64,000 nucleotides of DNA from Paralichthys olivaceus (taxonomy: Eukaryota > Chordata > Actinopteri > Pleuronectiformes > Paralichthyidae), in the NCBI RefSeq assembly GCF_024713975.1, contig NC_091107.1, positions 14,869,501 through 14,933,500 of the forward strand, read 5' to 3'. Positions 14,082 to 25,300 of the stretch are shown in pieces. Position 1 is the stretch's first letter, and each line of letters starts with the position of its first letter. Below the pieces are notes generated by a model. The model was not told where the DNA came from and made no database searches. It saw nothing but the letters and a program-made list of their open reading frames with translations. The translations under genes were made by a program, and so were the position numbers.

Positions 14082-15632
14082 GACATGCGCGATCCGTGGC
14101 ACAGGCGCGCACACGTCCGCGGGGTCCAGGTGCGCTATTAGTGAGGAACATGCCCGGGCAGGTCTGTAATCTGCACCCACGCCCCTGGAGTTTCTCATTT
14201 GGAGAAATACATTTGCGCATGTTAATATGATTGCGCAGAGAGGCTCCGGAACCACGTCCTGAATTGTTACTTAAAACCAACAGCAAAATGCAGCGAGAGT
14301 TCAATTAAACGCAACAAATGCATCTAGCACACATTTAATTTCTAATTAATATTGCATTTTAAAAAAACGTAAATGTTAGAAAACGCCTGATCTTAAAATG
14401 GCAAATAGGCCGAGTTAATGGCCTGTTTTATCTCGTTTGCATTGAGCAGCCATATTCCAAATCCTCTATATATCCCAGACTTTTTATTTTAATATAAATA
14501 AATCTACACCTTCTCAAGGCCTGTTCCACAATAAGAACAAAAACAATCTGTAAACATGGCTCCTGCACACAAAGGCCTCAGTGCTCTCATGTGGAGACAG
14601 TGTTGAATTTATGTTATTTTCGACGCATGCAGATTTGCTCAGGATTATTATAATGCACTGTAATAGCAGCAGATCAACTTTGCAATAGGGTCAGGGATTT
14701 GCTGCATATACTGGACGAGAAAGGGGGGAAATGAATCCATTCAAACAAACACGCCATTTTACAATTATAAAACAGAAATGAAGAAATGAATTAAACGAGG
14801 GGGATAAATGTGGATGCCCTCATTATGGCCCTTACATGGGTGTAGACCTATTTGTGGGGAGAAAGGGGGGGGGGGGGGGGGTGCCCTTTTATTTCTAATT
14901 TCTAATTTGCAGCAATTTGTCTTTACAGAATGAGAATGACACGTTATTAAAATCTCATCCTGAAAAGAGAAAATAAGAGCATCCCTGCGCGCTTGTGCCA
15001 AATGCTCCATCAAAACAGCTGCAATTAGCCACAATGAGAGCATCAAGATGTTTTAAAAAATCCCCAGCATCCCTCTCTAAACTTTACAGGAGTGCATCAT
15101 TTTTGAGTGAATCTGCCACTGGAATCGATCATCAATTGATATGATTGAAGGCCAATGCCTGTTTTCATTTGTCTCCCACACTCCCTCTGAATTTGCACCT
15201 CATTCTCCCCATTCAGCCATTTTACATATTCATAACTAGAGTTGGTAATGCGAAAACAATCCGTGCTATCAGCTCCATCACAGGCCGCTGCGTAAAAACC
15301 GCAAAACACACAGCCCGAAAAAAAGAGAAATACTTCACTTTTACATCTCCACTTCCACATTTGACCAGTTCAACCACAGCAGGTTTATCATTGCAATTAT
15401 TTAAAGAATCAATTGCAACCAATTCATCTCCTCCATCTCCCTCACAAGGCGACAAACCCCAAGCACAAAGCCACACATTTCATTCAAAGACACGGATTAA
15501 TGGTAATCATTTTGATTATGACTTTTCATTCAACTTAAAAGCTCAGCCAGTCTGCAGGATGAGGAATATTCATTTCCCGCTCCTCTTACCTTCTTGGAGA
15601 GAGTACAGCAGGAGTAAAGTTACAAGCCACAT
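4721..15632 (-). CDS. dscaml1: Dscaml1, N-terminal part (coding exons 1-3; gene continues left of window)
   Basis: This is the 5' end of a Down syndrome cell adhesion molecule-like 1 gene, a neuronal homophilic Ig/FNIII adhesion receptor at the plasma membrane. Coding exons are 15590-15632, 7293-7613 and 4721-4867, all bounded by GT-AG sites and joined in phase 1. Exon 1 gives a signal peptide starting [14 protein letters not shown]. Exon 2 gives most of Ig domain 1, with cysteines in SLPCP and YFCTAEN and the block [19 protein letters not shown], which is nearly invariant in DSCAML1. Exon 3 starts [10 protein letters not shown] and opens Ig domain 2 ([19 protein letters not shown]). Wording is closer to DSCAML1 than to DSCAM (CLIPxxVQEY). 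About 170 residues are in the window against roughly 2,050 for the family. Remaining exons must lie beyond position 1; the first 4.7 kb is intron. Identity is very secure; the exact start is discussed in the findings. Confidence 0.95.
4868..7292 (-). other. dscaml1: dscaml1 intron 2
   Basis: About 2.4 kb between exons 3 and 2. It contains a G-rich/GA-rich stretch around 6115-6195 and no recognised exon or RNA gene. Confidence 0.8.
7293..7613 (-). CDS. dscaml1: dscaml1 coding exon 2 (Ig domain 1)
   Basis: The 321-bp exon is preceded by a pyrimidine tract and CTGCAG acceptor and followed by a GTAAGT donor. It is phase 1 at both ends, so it joins exon 1 and exon 3 in frame. It encodes [19 protein letters not shown] through SPNIRIKA, including both Ig cysteines and the Trp of RWYLATGDD. 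Confidence 0.96.
8081..8157. repeat. Composite CA / CT / CA microsatellite
   Basis: A short AC tract (8081-8094), then about 20 CT units (8106-8146), then an AC tract (8146-8157), in dscaml1 intron 1. Confidence 0.95.
10540..10790 (-). mobile_element. Diverged teleost interspersed repeat, family A, copy 2
   Basis: Shares with copy 3 the blocks TCATAGATCTTGATGAAAGAA, GGGAACTGAT and GTGCAGCTTG, and includes the reverse complement of copy 1 blocks (CCAAACGTGGTGGACGGATG). Confidence 0.6.
12380..12515. repeat. Purine-rich (GA/GGA) low-complexity tract
   Basis: Nearly all purine on the plus strand for over 120 bases, including several uninterrupted GA runs. Could adopt unusual structure. Confidence 0.9.
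14035..14076. repeat. (CA)n microsatellite
   Basis: About 21 CA units in dscaml1 intron 1. Confidence 0.96.
14865..14881. repeat. Run of 17 G
   Basis: Homopolymer G tract in dscaml1 intron 1. A similar 12-G run lies at 28599-28610. Confidence 0.95.
15590..15632 (-). CDS. dscaml1: dscaml1 coding exon 1 (signal peptide)
   Basis: The 43-bp coding part holds 14 codons plus one base and ends at a strong GTAAGA donor. The hydrophobic run VTLLLLY is a typical secretion signal core. I chose the ATG at 15632 because the MWLVT start matches the usual DSCAML1 start. An in-frame ATG 61 codons upstream (15815) and a short overlapping uORF (ATG at 15637) also exist. Confidence 0.88.
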
Positions 15633-16300
15633 GCCATAAAGAGCAGGTATATTTCTCAGGAATGTTTGGCAATCCTGGCAAGTGTGAGGCGCGGTTCTGT
15701 GGCCGGGCGGCGAGTCTCCGTGCTGGACTGGCGACTGTGCTCCCCGGAGGTCTCTCCAGCCCTGCTGCCCCGCTAAGCATGGAGGGGGAATGAGAGGCGC
15801 CTCAGCCCCGCCCATGTCCCCTCCTCTCCTCTCCGCTCCGTTCATCTCCGCTCCTCTCAAGACCACCGTGCATACAAATCCATCCTCCCCTTTACAGCCG
15901 TCAAACACATGCGGAACCGCGGGTCACAGCAAAAATCGGGGCGTCGTTATGAGCCGAGCAGTGGATTTTGGTCCAGTGGCATCCAAATTGCCAGGTTGCG
16001 CAGACAGATGTGTTGGCACCTTGGAAAGCGCGCACCCACCTGTGCGCCCCTGATGACCGCGTCTCTTTGCGCAGTGTGGATCTCACAGAAGCCGCACAGA
16101 CAGTCACAAAAAAGCGGTTTGAGCTTTTCCTCTGAGTGTTCGGACCTTAATCACAGGGACGTGGAGCTACAGGAAAGAGTAGAAAACTGTTCTTTTTCTT
16201 TGTCTGTCGGAGCCACGAATCGCGCGTAGACGTTTGCGCACAGAAATGCACTGCAGATAGAGAGGAGGAGAGAGTAGCGGGGTGTGGGGCATGACACCTC
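15633..16300 (-). promoter_or_regulatory. dscaml1: Probable dscaml1 5' UTR and promoter
   Basis: The stretch just upstream of the dscaml1 start is clearly richer in G+C and CpG than its surroundings (for example the CGCG-containing segments near 15690-15850 and 15915-16040), as expected for a CpG-type neuronal promoter. No TATA box at a convincing distance was recognised. The transcription start site is not determined from sequence alone. Confidence 0.5.
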
Positions 16301-19300
16301 CACACACACAGCAGGTGAAAAGAAGAAGAAAACACAGCAGGTGAATGAAAGCATTTACTAGAGATGCTTGAATTCTTTAACGACAGGGAACAACTTTCCA
16401 CGTTGCTGTAGTTCCCTGTCCCGCAGTGCTCTTTGTTGCGCCTGATGTTGGAAAGCTCCGCTGCATGAGCATAAATTAAAACGGCGGAGGACCGTGAGTT
16501 GCAGGGCACTCCCAGTTCATGGAATATTTAGAGTCACTGTGGAGGACGGTTGTGGAGATGAAATGTGATCCTCATCTGACTCATCTGGTTATAGAAACAA
16601 AGCCACGTTCATGTGATTTAATCCTTAAAGGACATTTAAGTTTAATTTCGAAGAATTTTGTGCAAAAAAATGGACTGCAATAAATTCACTTGCAGAGAAA
16701 ATGCGTTGGAGCACCTCTGTCACTTCTGTCTCTTCAATGATGATGATGATTATTAATATTAATAAATAGTATTGACTCTTTATTACGCACTAATTCCCCC
16801 GTGCCTCAGCCACATTAACACGTTACACAACAGGCCTTGAAAGGTTGTGTTAACTCAATCAGATGGTTTTCAGAGGCAGATTTTACATCAGCCCACAAAC
16901 AGTGATAATTCTATTAGCATATAAAATGAGTGTGTGACTGGAATGCAACACAAAACTAAGAAATTATTAAGAATTTCCTATATATTCATCCGTTTAGATT
17001 CAACCCAACATTAAATAAAATAAGTCCATATAGCAATCATATGGTTCAAGTGTCAAACTGTAAAGTGTGTATGTGATGCTCAGGGTCAAAGGTCATTCAC
17101 GGAGTTTGAGGTAGTTTTTCCAAATGTTCCTTTATGGTGGAGATGTTGGAGTCTCTATTAAAGCGTCTATTCCTGCACTAGAATTAAAAAAATGCCCTGA
17201 GGTCACATGTGTTTTGGTGCCATATCATTTAGACTGAACTCAAACTTTGGCAGCCTTTCAACTTCACCAACTTGAAGAAGCTCCGCAGCCCCTCACCTCC
17301 TCCTCCTGATGCTGCGCTCTGATCTGACCAGAGGTTCAGCCTCTGACTCCACGTGCAGCTGACTGCTGACATCTGCTGGAAGAACTCACAACGAACATTC
17401 CTGCACAGTGTTTTCGTGCTGTAAGAGCTTATGTTGATGTGATTGTGTTGTTCAAGTGGTGCGATGTGGTTGTAATATTTCAAAGAGGCTTTTATTGATC
17501 ATAGCCCGTGAGAAAACTTCCCTGGTGGCAGCTGTGCCTTTGCTCAATATATGTGGAGATTCGGCATTGATAACAACACTAATGGCAAAATAACGCTCAA
17601 CATGTAATCTGCAGATTTTATTTTTGTATGAAGTTGATTTTATGTGATGCTTTGTTTCATAGGTGGCACAACAATATCAAGATAGAGGCTGATCAGAGTG
17701 AAGAGCAGAGGATGAAGCTAAAAATGAAAATATGATCATTTACAGATATAGAGAATTAACTAATGTTGGTTTTGCCTTTGTAGGGATTGAGAATGCAATC
17801 CTTAAAGTTGAGTCCTGGTAGATTTCACAACACGTGGTTGATGTACGAACAGGAAGTGTTATTTATTATTGTCCAAGGATGACAATTTTATGTAAAGAAT
17901 AGAGTCTGGGCTTAATGTATCAAATGGCTACTGGACAAAGAATGTCAAAATTTTCATGAAATAATAAAATCTTCAGGATAATAAATATAAATGGATACTC
18001 CATTGTTAGCCTTCCTTTTCAATAAACTTGGGAAACTTGCTAGAGATTGATGTATAAGAGAGTAATGAAAATTGACACAGCGTTCGCTGAGATATCCTGA
18101 CTTTCAGAGAATGGTAAAATAAACTTCCCAAAATGCATATTATCATATAATCATGGCAGACCATCCCTTACTGCAAATAAACATCTCCCAGGCTCCAGGT
18201 GGTTGTAATGCAGGCCTTAAAGTGTGTAGCCCCTAAACTGAAGCTAAAACGACCCGGAGGACACCATCAAAGCTGAAGGAGCCAAAGATGCCTCCATATG
18301 CCTGCTTTCACCATCTGAGTTGTACTTCCCATGATTAGAATATGATCTTTGTGCTTAGAATGAACAGGGTTCTAATTTACATTTAAACAAATGTTCATCT
18401 CTCTTTTAAATTCAGGCCTTCTTTTGTAATGATGTGTGCTCATTCTGACCAACAGGAGGCAGTGCGGGCACTATTTCATATACAAACACCAAGATAGAGG
18501 AGATTTTATTCCAAACTTTTATTAGATTTCCAGTTTTTATAATAAAGAGATCGAGAGCTGATGTGCACGGATGAGAGGATGAAAATGGGGACATCATTGA
18601 GGATGAGCAGAGCATTATAGCTATATATTCGTGTGCAGAGAGCAGCAGTGGAGCATGACTTTTACACCACAGGGGTCCGATCGAGTACAGGGGGTTTCCT
18701 CTCCATGCTCCTCTCTGGATGCTCCCCATTCTCCCTGCATCCCATCATCACAACTGACTCCGATCCTACAGTTGTATTGCTTACGGCCCGTTACAGTAAC
18801 TGGAAGGTGCAGTGTGAGAAACAAGGGATTCACTTCTGTTGAGATTTGCATAGTCATCATAAGGCCCACTGATCCACTGATCTCTTTATCCATTCATAGA
18901 TTCAGAAACAAAGCACTGTTTTCTTACTAAGTCTTATTAGACAACAACTGACAGAGATTAGTGAGAGAAAACCCAACCTTTTACAGTTCAAACAAGTTAT
19001 TGAATTCTTAATTTGAATTATTTGGTTTTATGATCCAGGCAAAATATATCCTCTTGATTCCAGAGTCACAACAAAAGCCTGACTTCATAGCTCTGCTCGA
19101 GGGAGGATTTTCTCTTTAAAGCCAAACAGCACAAATATGACGATGTATATTACCCATAACATTCATTATGTATGTACCTGCAATATCTTTCTAAAAGAGC
19201 CCATGAAACAGGCTGATGAGGTCATTCAAGCGTTTGCAGGAATTTAACTCTGACTTTTTGTCAGTCCTATCAGATCAGACTACAGCTGACCTGGGATCAT

Positions 19301-22300
19301 TGCACTGCATAAATATCCTCACCTGTAACTGTGACATTTGAACTCTACAGTCATACTTTACAAACATTCAAATTGTACATATCTGACATTCATATTAGTG
19401 TTTAGAATATTCACATATTTTTATGTTTCTATATGTATGCTTATGCACAAACATACTACAGCATATTCCTTGTATTCCTACTTAGCGACAAACCAAGTTT
19501 GTGAGTCTGATTCTGTTTTCCACGATTAACTCATGAAAACGTTTTACATAAGAAAATCATATTTTTCTTTCTTACTGATCTTTAGATGAGCGGCATCAGA
19601 CGCTGTTTCAACAACAAGTACATCAAATTGATTAAACATACCATTTCATGGGATTTTATTGGAATTGGAATTCACTCTTTGCTCGTGTTTGCTGTTTGGT
19701 TTCTTTTTGCCTCATTTGGATGAACAATTTGACAAACCAACACTGACTTGGATCACATACACACAAAAATATATAACTATTTAAAGTGCCTGACACACCC
19801 CCTGTATAATATATTGCTTCACGCCTGTGATTCAAGAGTGGAGGCACGTTATTATTATTAAAACGTAACAAAGAGTCTCATGAAATCATCAGAAACAGTA
19901 CATATCTGAGCTGACACTGTGTTTAGCCACACATCTGTCCCACTCCCCAGAGGTATTTCTTTTTTAAAGCCAGACACTCAGTGTCTCGAATGATGCAAAT
20001 GCAGCTTCAAATGATATTTCACTGTTCGATGCAGGTACATTCATCTCCTGAGGTGATGCACAGTAGAAATCATCACTGTTTGGCACAGTCAGTGGCTACA
20101 CCGGGAGCATCGCTTCTCTTATTTCCTGCTGGAACAGGGTTTATGCTTGAACTACATCCCCCTACTCATCCTGCCCTCCCAGACCTGATCATGCATGATA
20201 ATTTAAACCATGAAGACCTAGTGCAGTGTGCACACCAGACACCAGAATGGTTTCTTATCTCCATTTAAGAGCGTGCTCTTCCATTTTGACAGTTGGACTT
20301 ACTGATTTCACATTCAGATTGTGCAACATTCTCACTCAAAACCCTGCGATCGCACCCAAATATCTCCTGCTTGTGTTTAGATTACCAGCTTCAGCTCTTC
20401 TCCTCACCCTCACGTTGCTTCTATGTGCAACTGAAACATCTGCTCTCTGATTTCTCCTCTGCTGGAGCACAGGAACAAGCATTGGATATTTGAGTGCAAG
20501 CGAGAAAGAGCATTTGAAAATCTGAACAAGAAAAAGTCCTGGTCTCAAACTGAAAAACCACATTTTCTAATACAGACAGGATAAACTAAATTCCATTCTG
20601 GTTTCCCAGCTGTGCACACAGCATTAGATCTTCATGGTTAAAATTATCACGTATGAAAACCCCCCAAAAACCAGTTCTATCTATCAGCAGATAAGGATTA
20701 TTTATTGCAAAGAATAAAACACTGACCAAATGAACATTTGTCAGTGTTCAAGATAAACAAGCCATTTCCATGAAGAGGCACATACTAAGCAGAGATAATA
20801 TGTAGAGCCTGATCCAGGCACAGCTAAAAGAGGTCCACGTCCATATAGTGCTTAGCCTTAGTGAGGGTTAGCACAATGGAAGTAGCATGGCATTAAATGG
20901 GATTAACAGTTAACCTCAGCGCAGACGCTACTGGTGTTAATATATTACAACACGTTTTTTTTCCAAAAGGTATGAACGTCTGTTGTCAAGCACTGTATGT
21001 ATCTAAATTCTGCCCCATGTTGCACATGCTCAGAATGCATTGGTTATTTGTGTTAAAGCAGCATTGTCAGAGGGTCATTCTCTGATCTAAAGGTTGGGGA
21101 GATTGATTCAAGGGATTGTCTATGGTTTCGTTTAAGAGGCTGGCTGTGTTATTACTGTCTGCTGAGTTTTATAAAGTTTGGAGCAATATGTCGTCGTCCT
21201 CGCTGACAGAGGAGCATCAGAAGCACTAACAGGCACCTGTGTTTATATCAAGCAAAGAGAAGGTACAAGATGAAGAACCAGGCTGAATCCTACAATGGGT
21301 TTCTTTTGTCAATATAGCCTATGTGCTACGTCTTTACATTTACTTCACTAGTTTTGAATAAATCACACATTATACTGGGTGTTTTGTGGAAAGTACAAAT
21401 CGATCAGTAGATCTGTCAAGTAGAGTTGCTTGAAATTATAGCACATCACAAATATTGATTTAGATTTTAGTCTATTGTGAATTTGTTAGTTATTAAATCA
21501 GGATTCAGCCCAGTACTCTATTTCAAGTACTTGCAGAAATGTTTTTTTTTTTTTTTTTACTTCTGATGAAAAACAGTCAAAGAGTTTCTTCTTATTGAAT
21601 ATACTCTGGCTATGGAAACAGACGATTGATATGCAACAAAGGGCTTTAAACAGAGCACAACAGTGCAATGACATAAAACTTTGTTTACCATTTCAACCCA
21701 CACAATATCATATCTGTGCAAATTATATAAAACGTCTCCCAAAATTGATAAAATGTGCACATAATTTGGTTTAATCTAACAAGTTAATTTACCAGAGACA
21801 TTGAGATTTCTGATGTTAGATTAAACTCACTGCACAACCACACACACATACTGTGTGTACACACATTAGACGCCTGTCCCATAGGTTTCCATCGTGTTGT
21901 TGAAGTAATAACTAATCTTCAAACAGGAGATGTTATGACAAATAAAACTTTAACTTGGAACTTTCTGCTTAGTCACCAAGGTAACACCGTTCTTGCTTTT
22001 TGTGGTTTTCTCCCAGCAATGTGCTGAACTATTCGGGCAAACGTAGGACATTAAATCCTAAATAAGTCAAGCGAAGAGTCTCTGGTAGGTGCATTTATCA
22101 TTTTTATGTAATTAAATTATGTGCACCTTTTAAATTATCACTATATGTGTACACTTACGATTTGCAAATCCTTTAGTTTGATATAATCTGCACATGTGAT
22201 GTATTTCCACAGCCAGGCAGCGCTTTTAAGATTACAACAAAAATTAGTTTGTTCATGTGTCCAAACACATGTGCATATACAAATATATGCAAAGAGGATA

Positions 22301-22335
22301 TGATCACTCCTGTCGTTTTCTACACATGCACCTCC
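16301..22335. other. Intergenic DNA between dscaml1 and scn4b
   Basis: No coding exon was recognised on either strand. ORFs here are short and show no family resemblance. An inverted repeat lies at 21769-21826 and a poly-T run near 21542-21560. The leftward end of the scn4b 3' UTR must lie in the upper part; a minus-strand AATAAA at 20701-20706 is one possible end but is not well supported. Confidence 0.6.
21769..21826. repeat. Inverted repeat, 12-bp arms
   Basis: GTTTAATCTAAC at 21769-21780 and its exact complement at 21815-21826. Confidence 0.9.
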
Positions 22336-25300
22336 TCATTTCTTTTTTGGTGTTGGTTTTGTGTCAGCCTTGGATCCTGAGAGGCCATTTTCTGTGTTGT
22401 CGATCCCTGATGAAGTTACAAGGCACTCCTTACTGCAGTGGAAAAGAAGAAGACAAAGTTAGACCTTCAAACAGCAGCTCCTACAAATATGTCGAGCTTG
22501 CATTACTCAGTAACTACAGCATCTGAGCTGACGTGCACCAACAGCATGCTCTGATGAAACTGTGTGAAAAGGTTGCACTGCTCACAAACACCCAAAGTGG
22601 TTGTGAACACTTACTTTTTCTCCTCAAGCTTGGAAAGAACAAAGAGAGTCAAGTTCTTGAGCAACATGAAGCCCATCAAAAACGCAATGGCTCCGCCCAC
22701 AGTTGAGGCGATGATGATGGTCAGCGTCTTGTCCACCACCCTCACTGCAAAAAAATATGGACATATATAATTCAACATTTAAACATTACAGTGCTGTGAG
22801 GGAGCCCTGGCTGCTTTTTGTTACAATGAAAAAAAAAGTTGAGCTGCAGTTTTATCCTAACGTCTATTTCATGAGAAACATTTTTACACATGTACCATGA
22901 TCTCTTTTTTTAAACTACTGTTTCCCAGAAGTATTTGATTGATATTCAGCTATTAGTTAATTAATTTCTAAGTAAAATCATGCAAAAGTGATAATGTGCC
23001 CATTTTAAATAGCACATTATTTAGAAGATAGTCTCATCCCATGGCTGGCACTATTTTTAACTAATTGTAAAAACAGTAATGGTCAGCAATGAAGAGAAAT
23101 TGCATGATGATATTTTATACTTGTGTTTTGCGTCATAACTAGAAAATGCTTAGTTTAGCAGGAAAGAGGAAATATCTCCTGGATTGATGACACCTGCAAT
23201 CTCACAGTGTTTGGGTGACTTAATAGTTGATAATATTTTACTTTGACCTGTGTCCCTGTGTATGCTTCCTACATGATTTTACATTCAACCTATAAACTAA
23301 TACACTTTCTGATTTAATTTCAATTTAGTATGCATTTCATGGGGCACTAAGCAAACAATCTGCTGAAAAGCCTTGTGCTTTGCTTCTCTACATCTGTGGT
23401 TTGTAGGAAAGTAAGTGAGACCACACCCTCACACCTATCAGCACCCTGCACCCACAGAGACTCACACTCGTCCACCACGATGAGGGTGAAGATGGCACTG
23501 TGGTTCCTGCCCTTCTCTTTTGGATTGCGTCCAAAACAGGTGTACTGTCCTCCGTCTTCGAAGGTGATGTTCCACAGCAAGATGGAGATGTTGTTGAGAT
23601 GATTCTTGCCCACAAACTCCACTCGTTCTCTGAATATGCTGACATCTGGCACCACCTCCTCTGAGGCTATCACTGACTCGCACACCTGATAGGAGCAGCA
23701 AGCTGTCAATCCTCTCATACCACCACAAGTTACCACATTGAAGTTGGACATGTTTTTGACTACGCAGAGATAAAGCTCTCACCTTTACCATGGTGCCATT
23801 GCCGTTGAACTGCCAGTTGAAGTAGAGATCCTCGATGCCGATACAGCTGGCGTATGTGCACGGCAAAAGGACTGTGCTGCCATTCACTGCCTCAAGGAAG
23901 GGAATCTTTCCTACGAACATCTCCAGGGCCTGAGCAGACCACACACCTGTGGACGAGGGGAAAACAGAAAACACAACAAGGTAAAGGCAGTGCAGGGGAA
24001 GTTTCAAGAAACAATTAAGCATCATCCCAAAAGGTGGAACTACTCCTTTGAGTTCAGTATCCTGTGTCTATAGCAAAACCAACCATCGTTCATCTTGCTG
24101 ACATGATGCATTAATTAAATAAGTGTCATGCTCGAATGTATCCTGCAACCTCAACATTTTATTTTCATTAAGCTGATTAAGAAAAGATTGAAAAGTGATT
24201 AGTGTTCTTTCCTTTGCAAAATATCCCACATAGGATATTGGAAAAAAGCCCTGAATATAACAAATTTGTACAATATACAATGAATGGGCAAGAAAAAGTC
24301 CAAATTAATATCGTCAGCTGGTCTTATACACTATATCATATCTTTCATTTTTTTATGATTTTGACAACACATTGTAACACATGTGTATTGTTGGCACTGT
24401 TGGTTACTCCAAGCCTGAGTAACAAAACACAACAAAGTCCTTGCTGTAAATAAGAGAGGAAGAAAACTGCTGCTGCTGCTCATGGAAACTGTAACTGTAC
24501 GCCTGGGTTACACAGCATCAGGAAGTCACAGATATTGAATCGTACTTCCACCAGGATGTGTGTGGAAAACTGTCGTAGCTTTTTAAATATTGGTCGTTTC
24601 CTTTTTTAATTCTAGAGCTGGCAGATAATCCACCTTCATTTAGCTGATCAGCCATTTGCCAAGGTCACAGGGAGCGAATAGACAGTTTATATGGAGATGA
24701 TTTCAGCAGGTCATGGACAGACTGCACTAAAGCATTTTTCTACACCATTCATTTGGGCTTAATGCTGCCATCTAGTGTGTGAGGAGGAAAACTAAATGCT
24801 CACAAAATTCTTTGCAGACATTATAGCCATTATAACATGCAGACTATATAACCAGAGAAACGCTATTAACACACTCCTGAACATGATCAATAGTTGCATT
24901 AGCAGCCATAACAGTTCCTGCTCTGTATCTAGCATTCCCCTGATTCTGTGTTTGGTGCACACCGCTCATAACATGCTCAAGGTCAGCATCCGACAAACAC
25001 CATTGCAGCAAATAAGAAAACCATTGCTCACAAACGGCTAAACACAGAGCACAAGGGCAAACTGCATGTGGGAATGTTATTGATTGGTTCTCATCTCGCT
25101 CTCTGCTATCTCTCAAACTCACGCTCTGCAATCTTTTTCCTCAGCGGGGTCAATGCAGCACAGTGAGCTTGCAAAAACAGTAATAGAAACAATGACAAAG
25201 GAGCAACAGCATCACCCTTTACCTTTCCCCCATATCTTTCGTCTTGCACATGTTCACCCTCATGCCGTTTTATGATACTTCTGCAATATTCACCTTTCTT

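Larger units (their letters stand above)
7614..15589 (-). other. dscaml1: dscaml1 intron 1
   Basis: About 8 kb with no recognised exon. It holds a composite CT/CA microsatellite (8081-8157), a diverged interspersed repeat (10540-10790), a purine-rich tract (12380-12515), a CA tract (14035-14076) and a run of 17 G (14865-14881). The 14.35-15.56 kb part just inside the gene has no obvious repeats and AT-rich homeobox-site-like words; it might include conserved regulatory sequence, but that needs an alignment. Confidence 0.75.
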
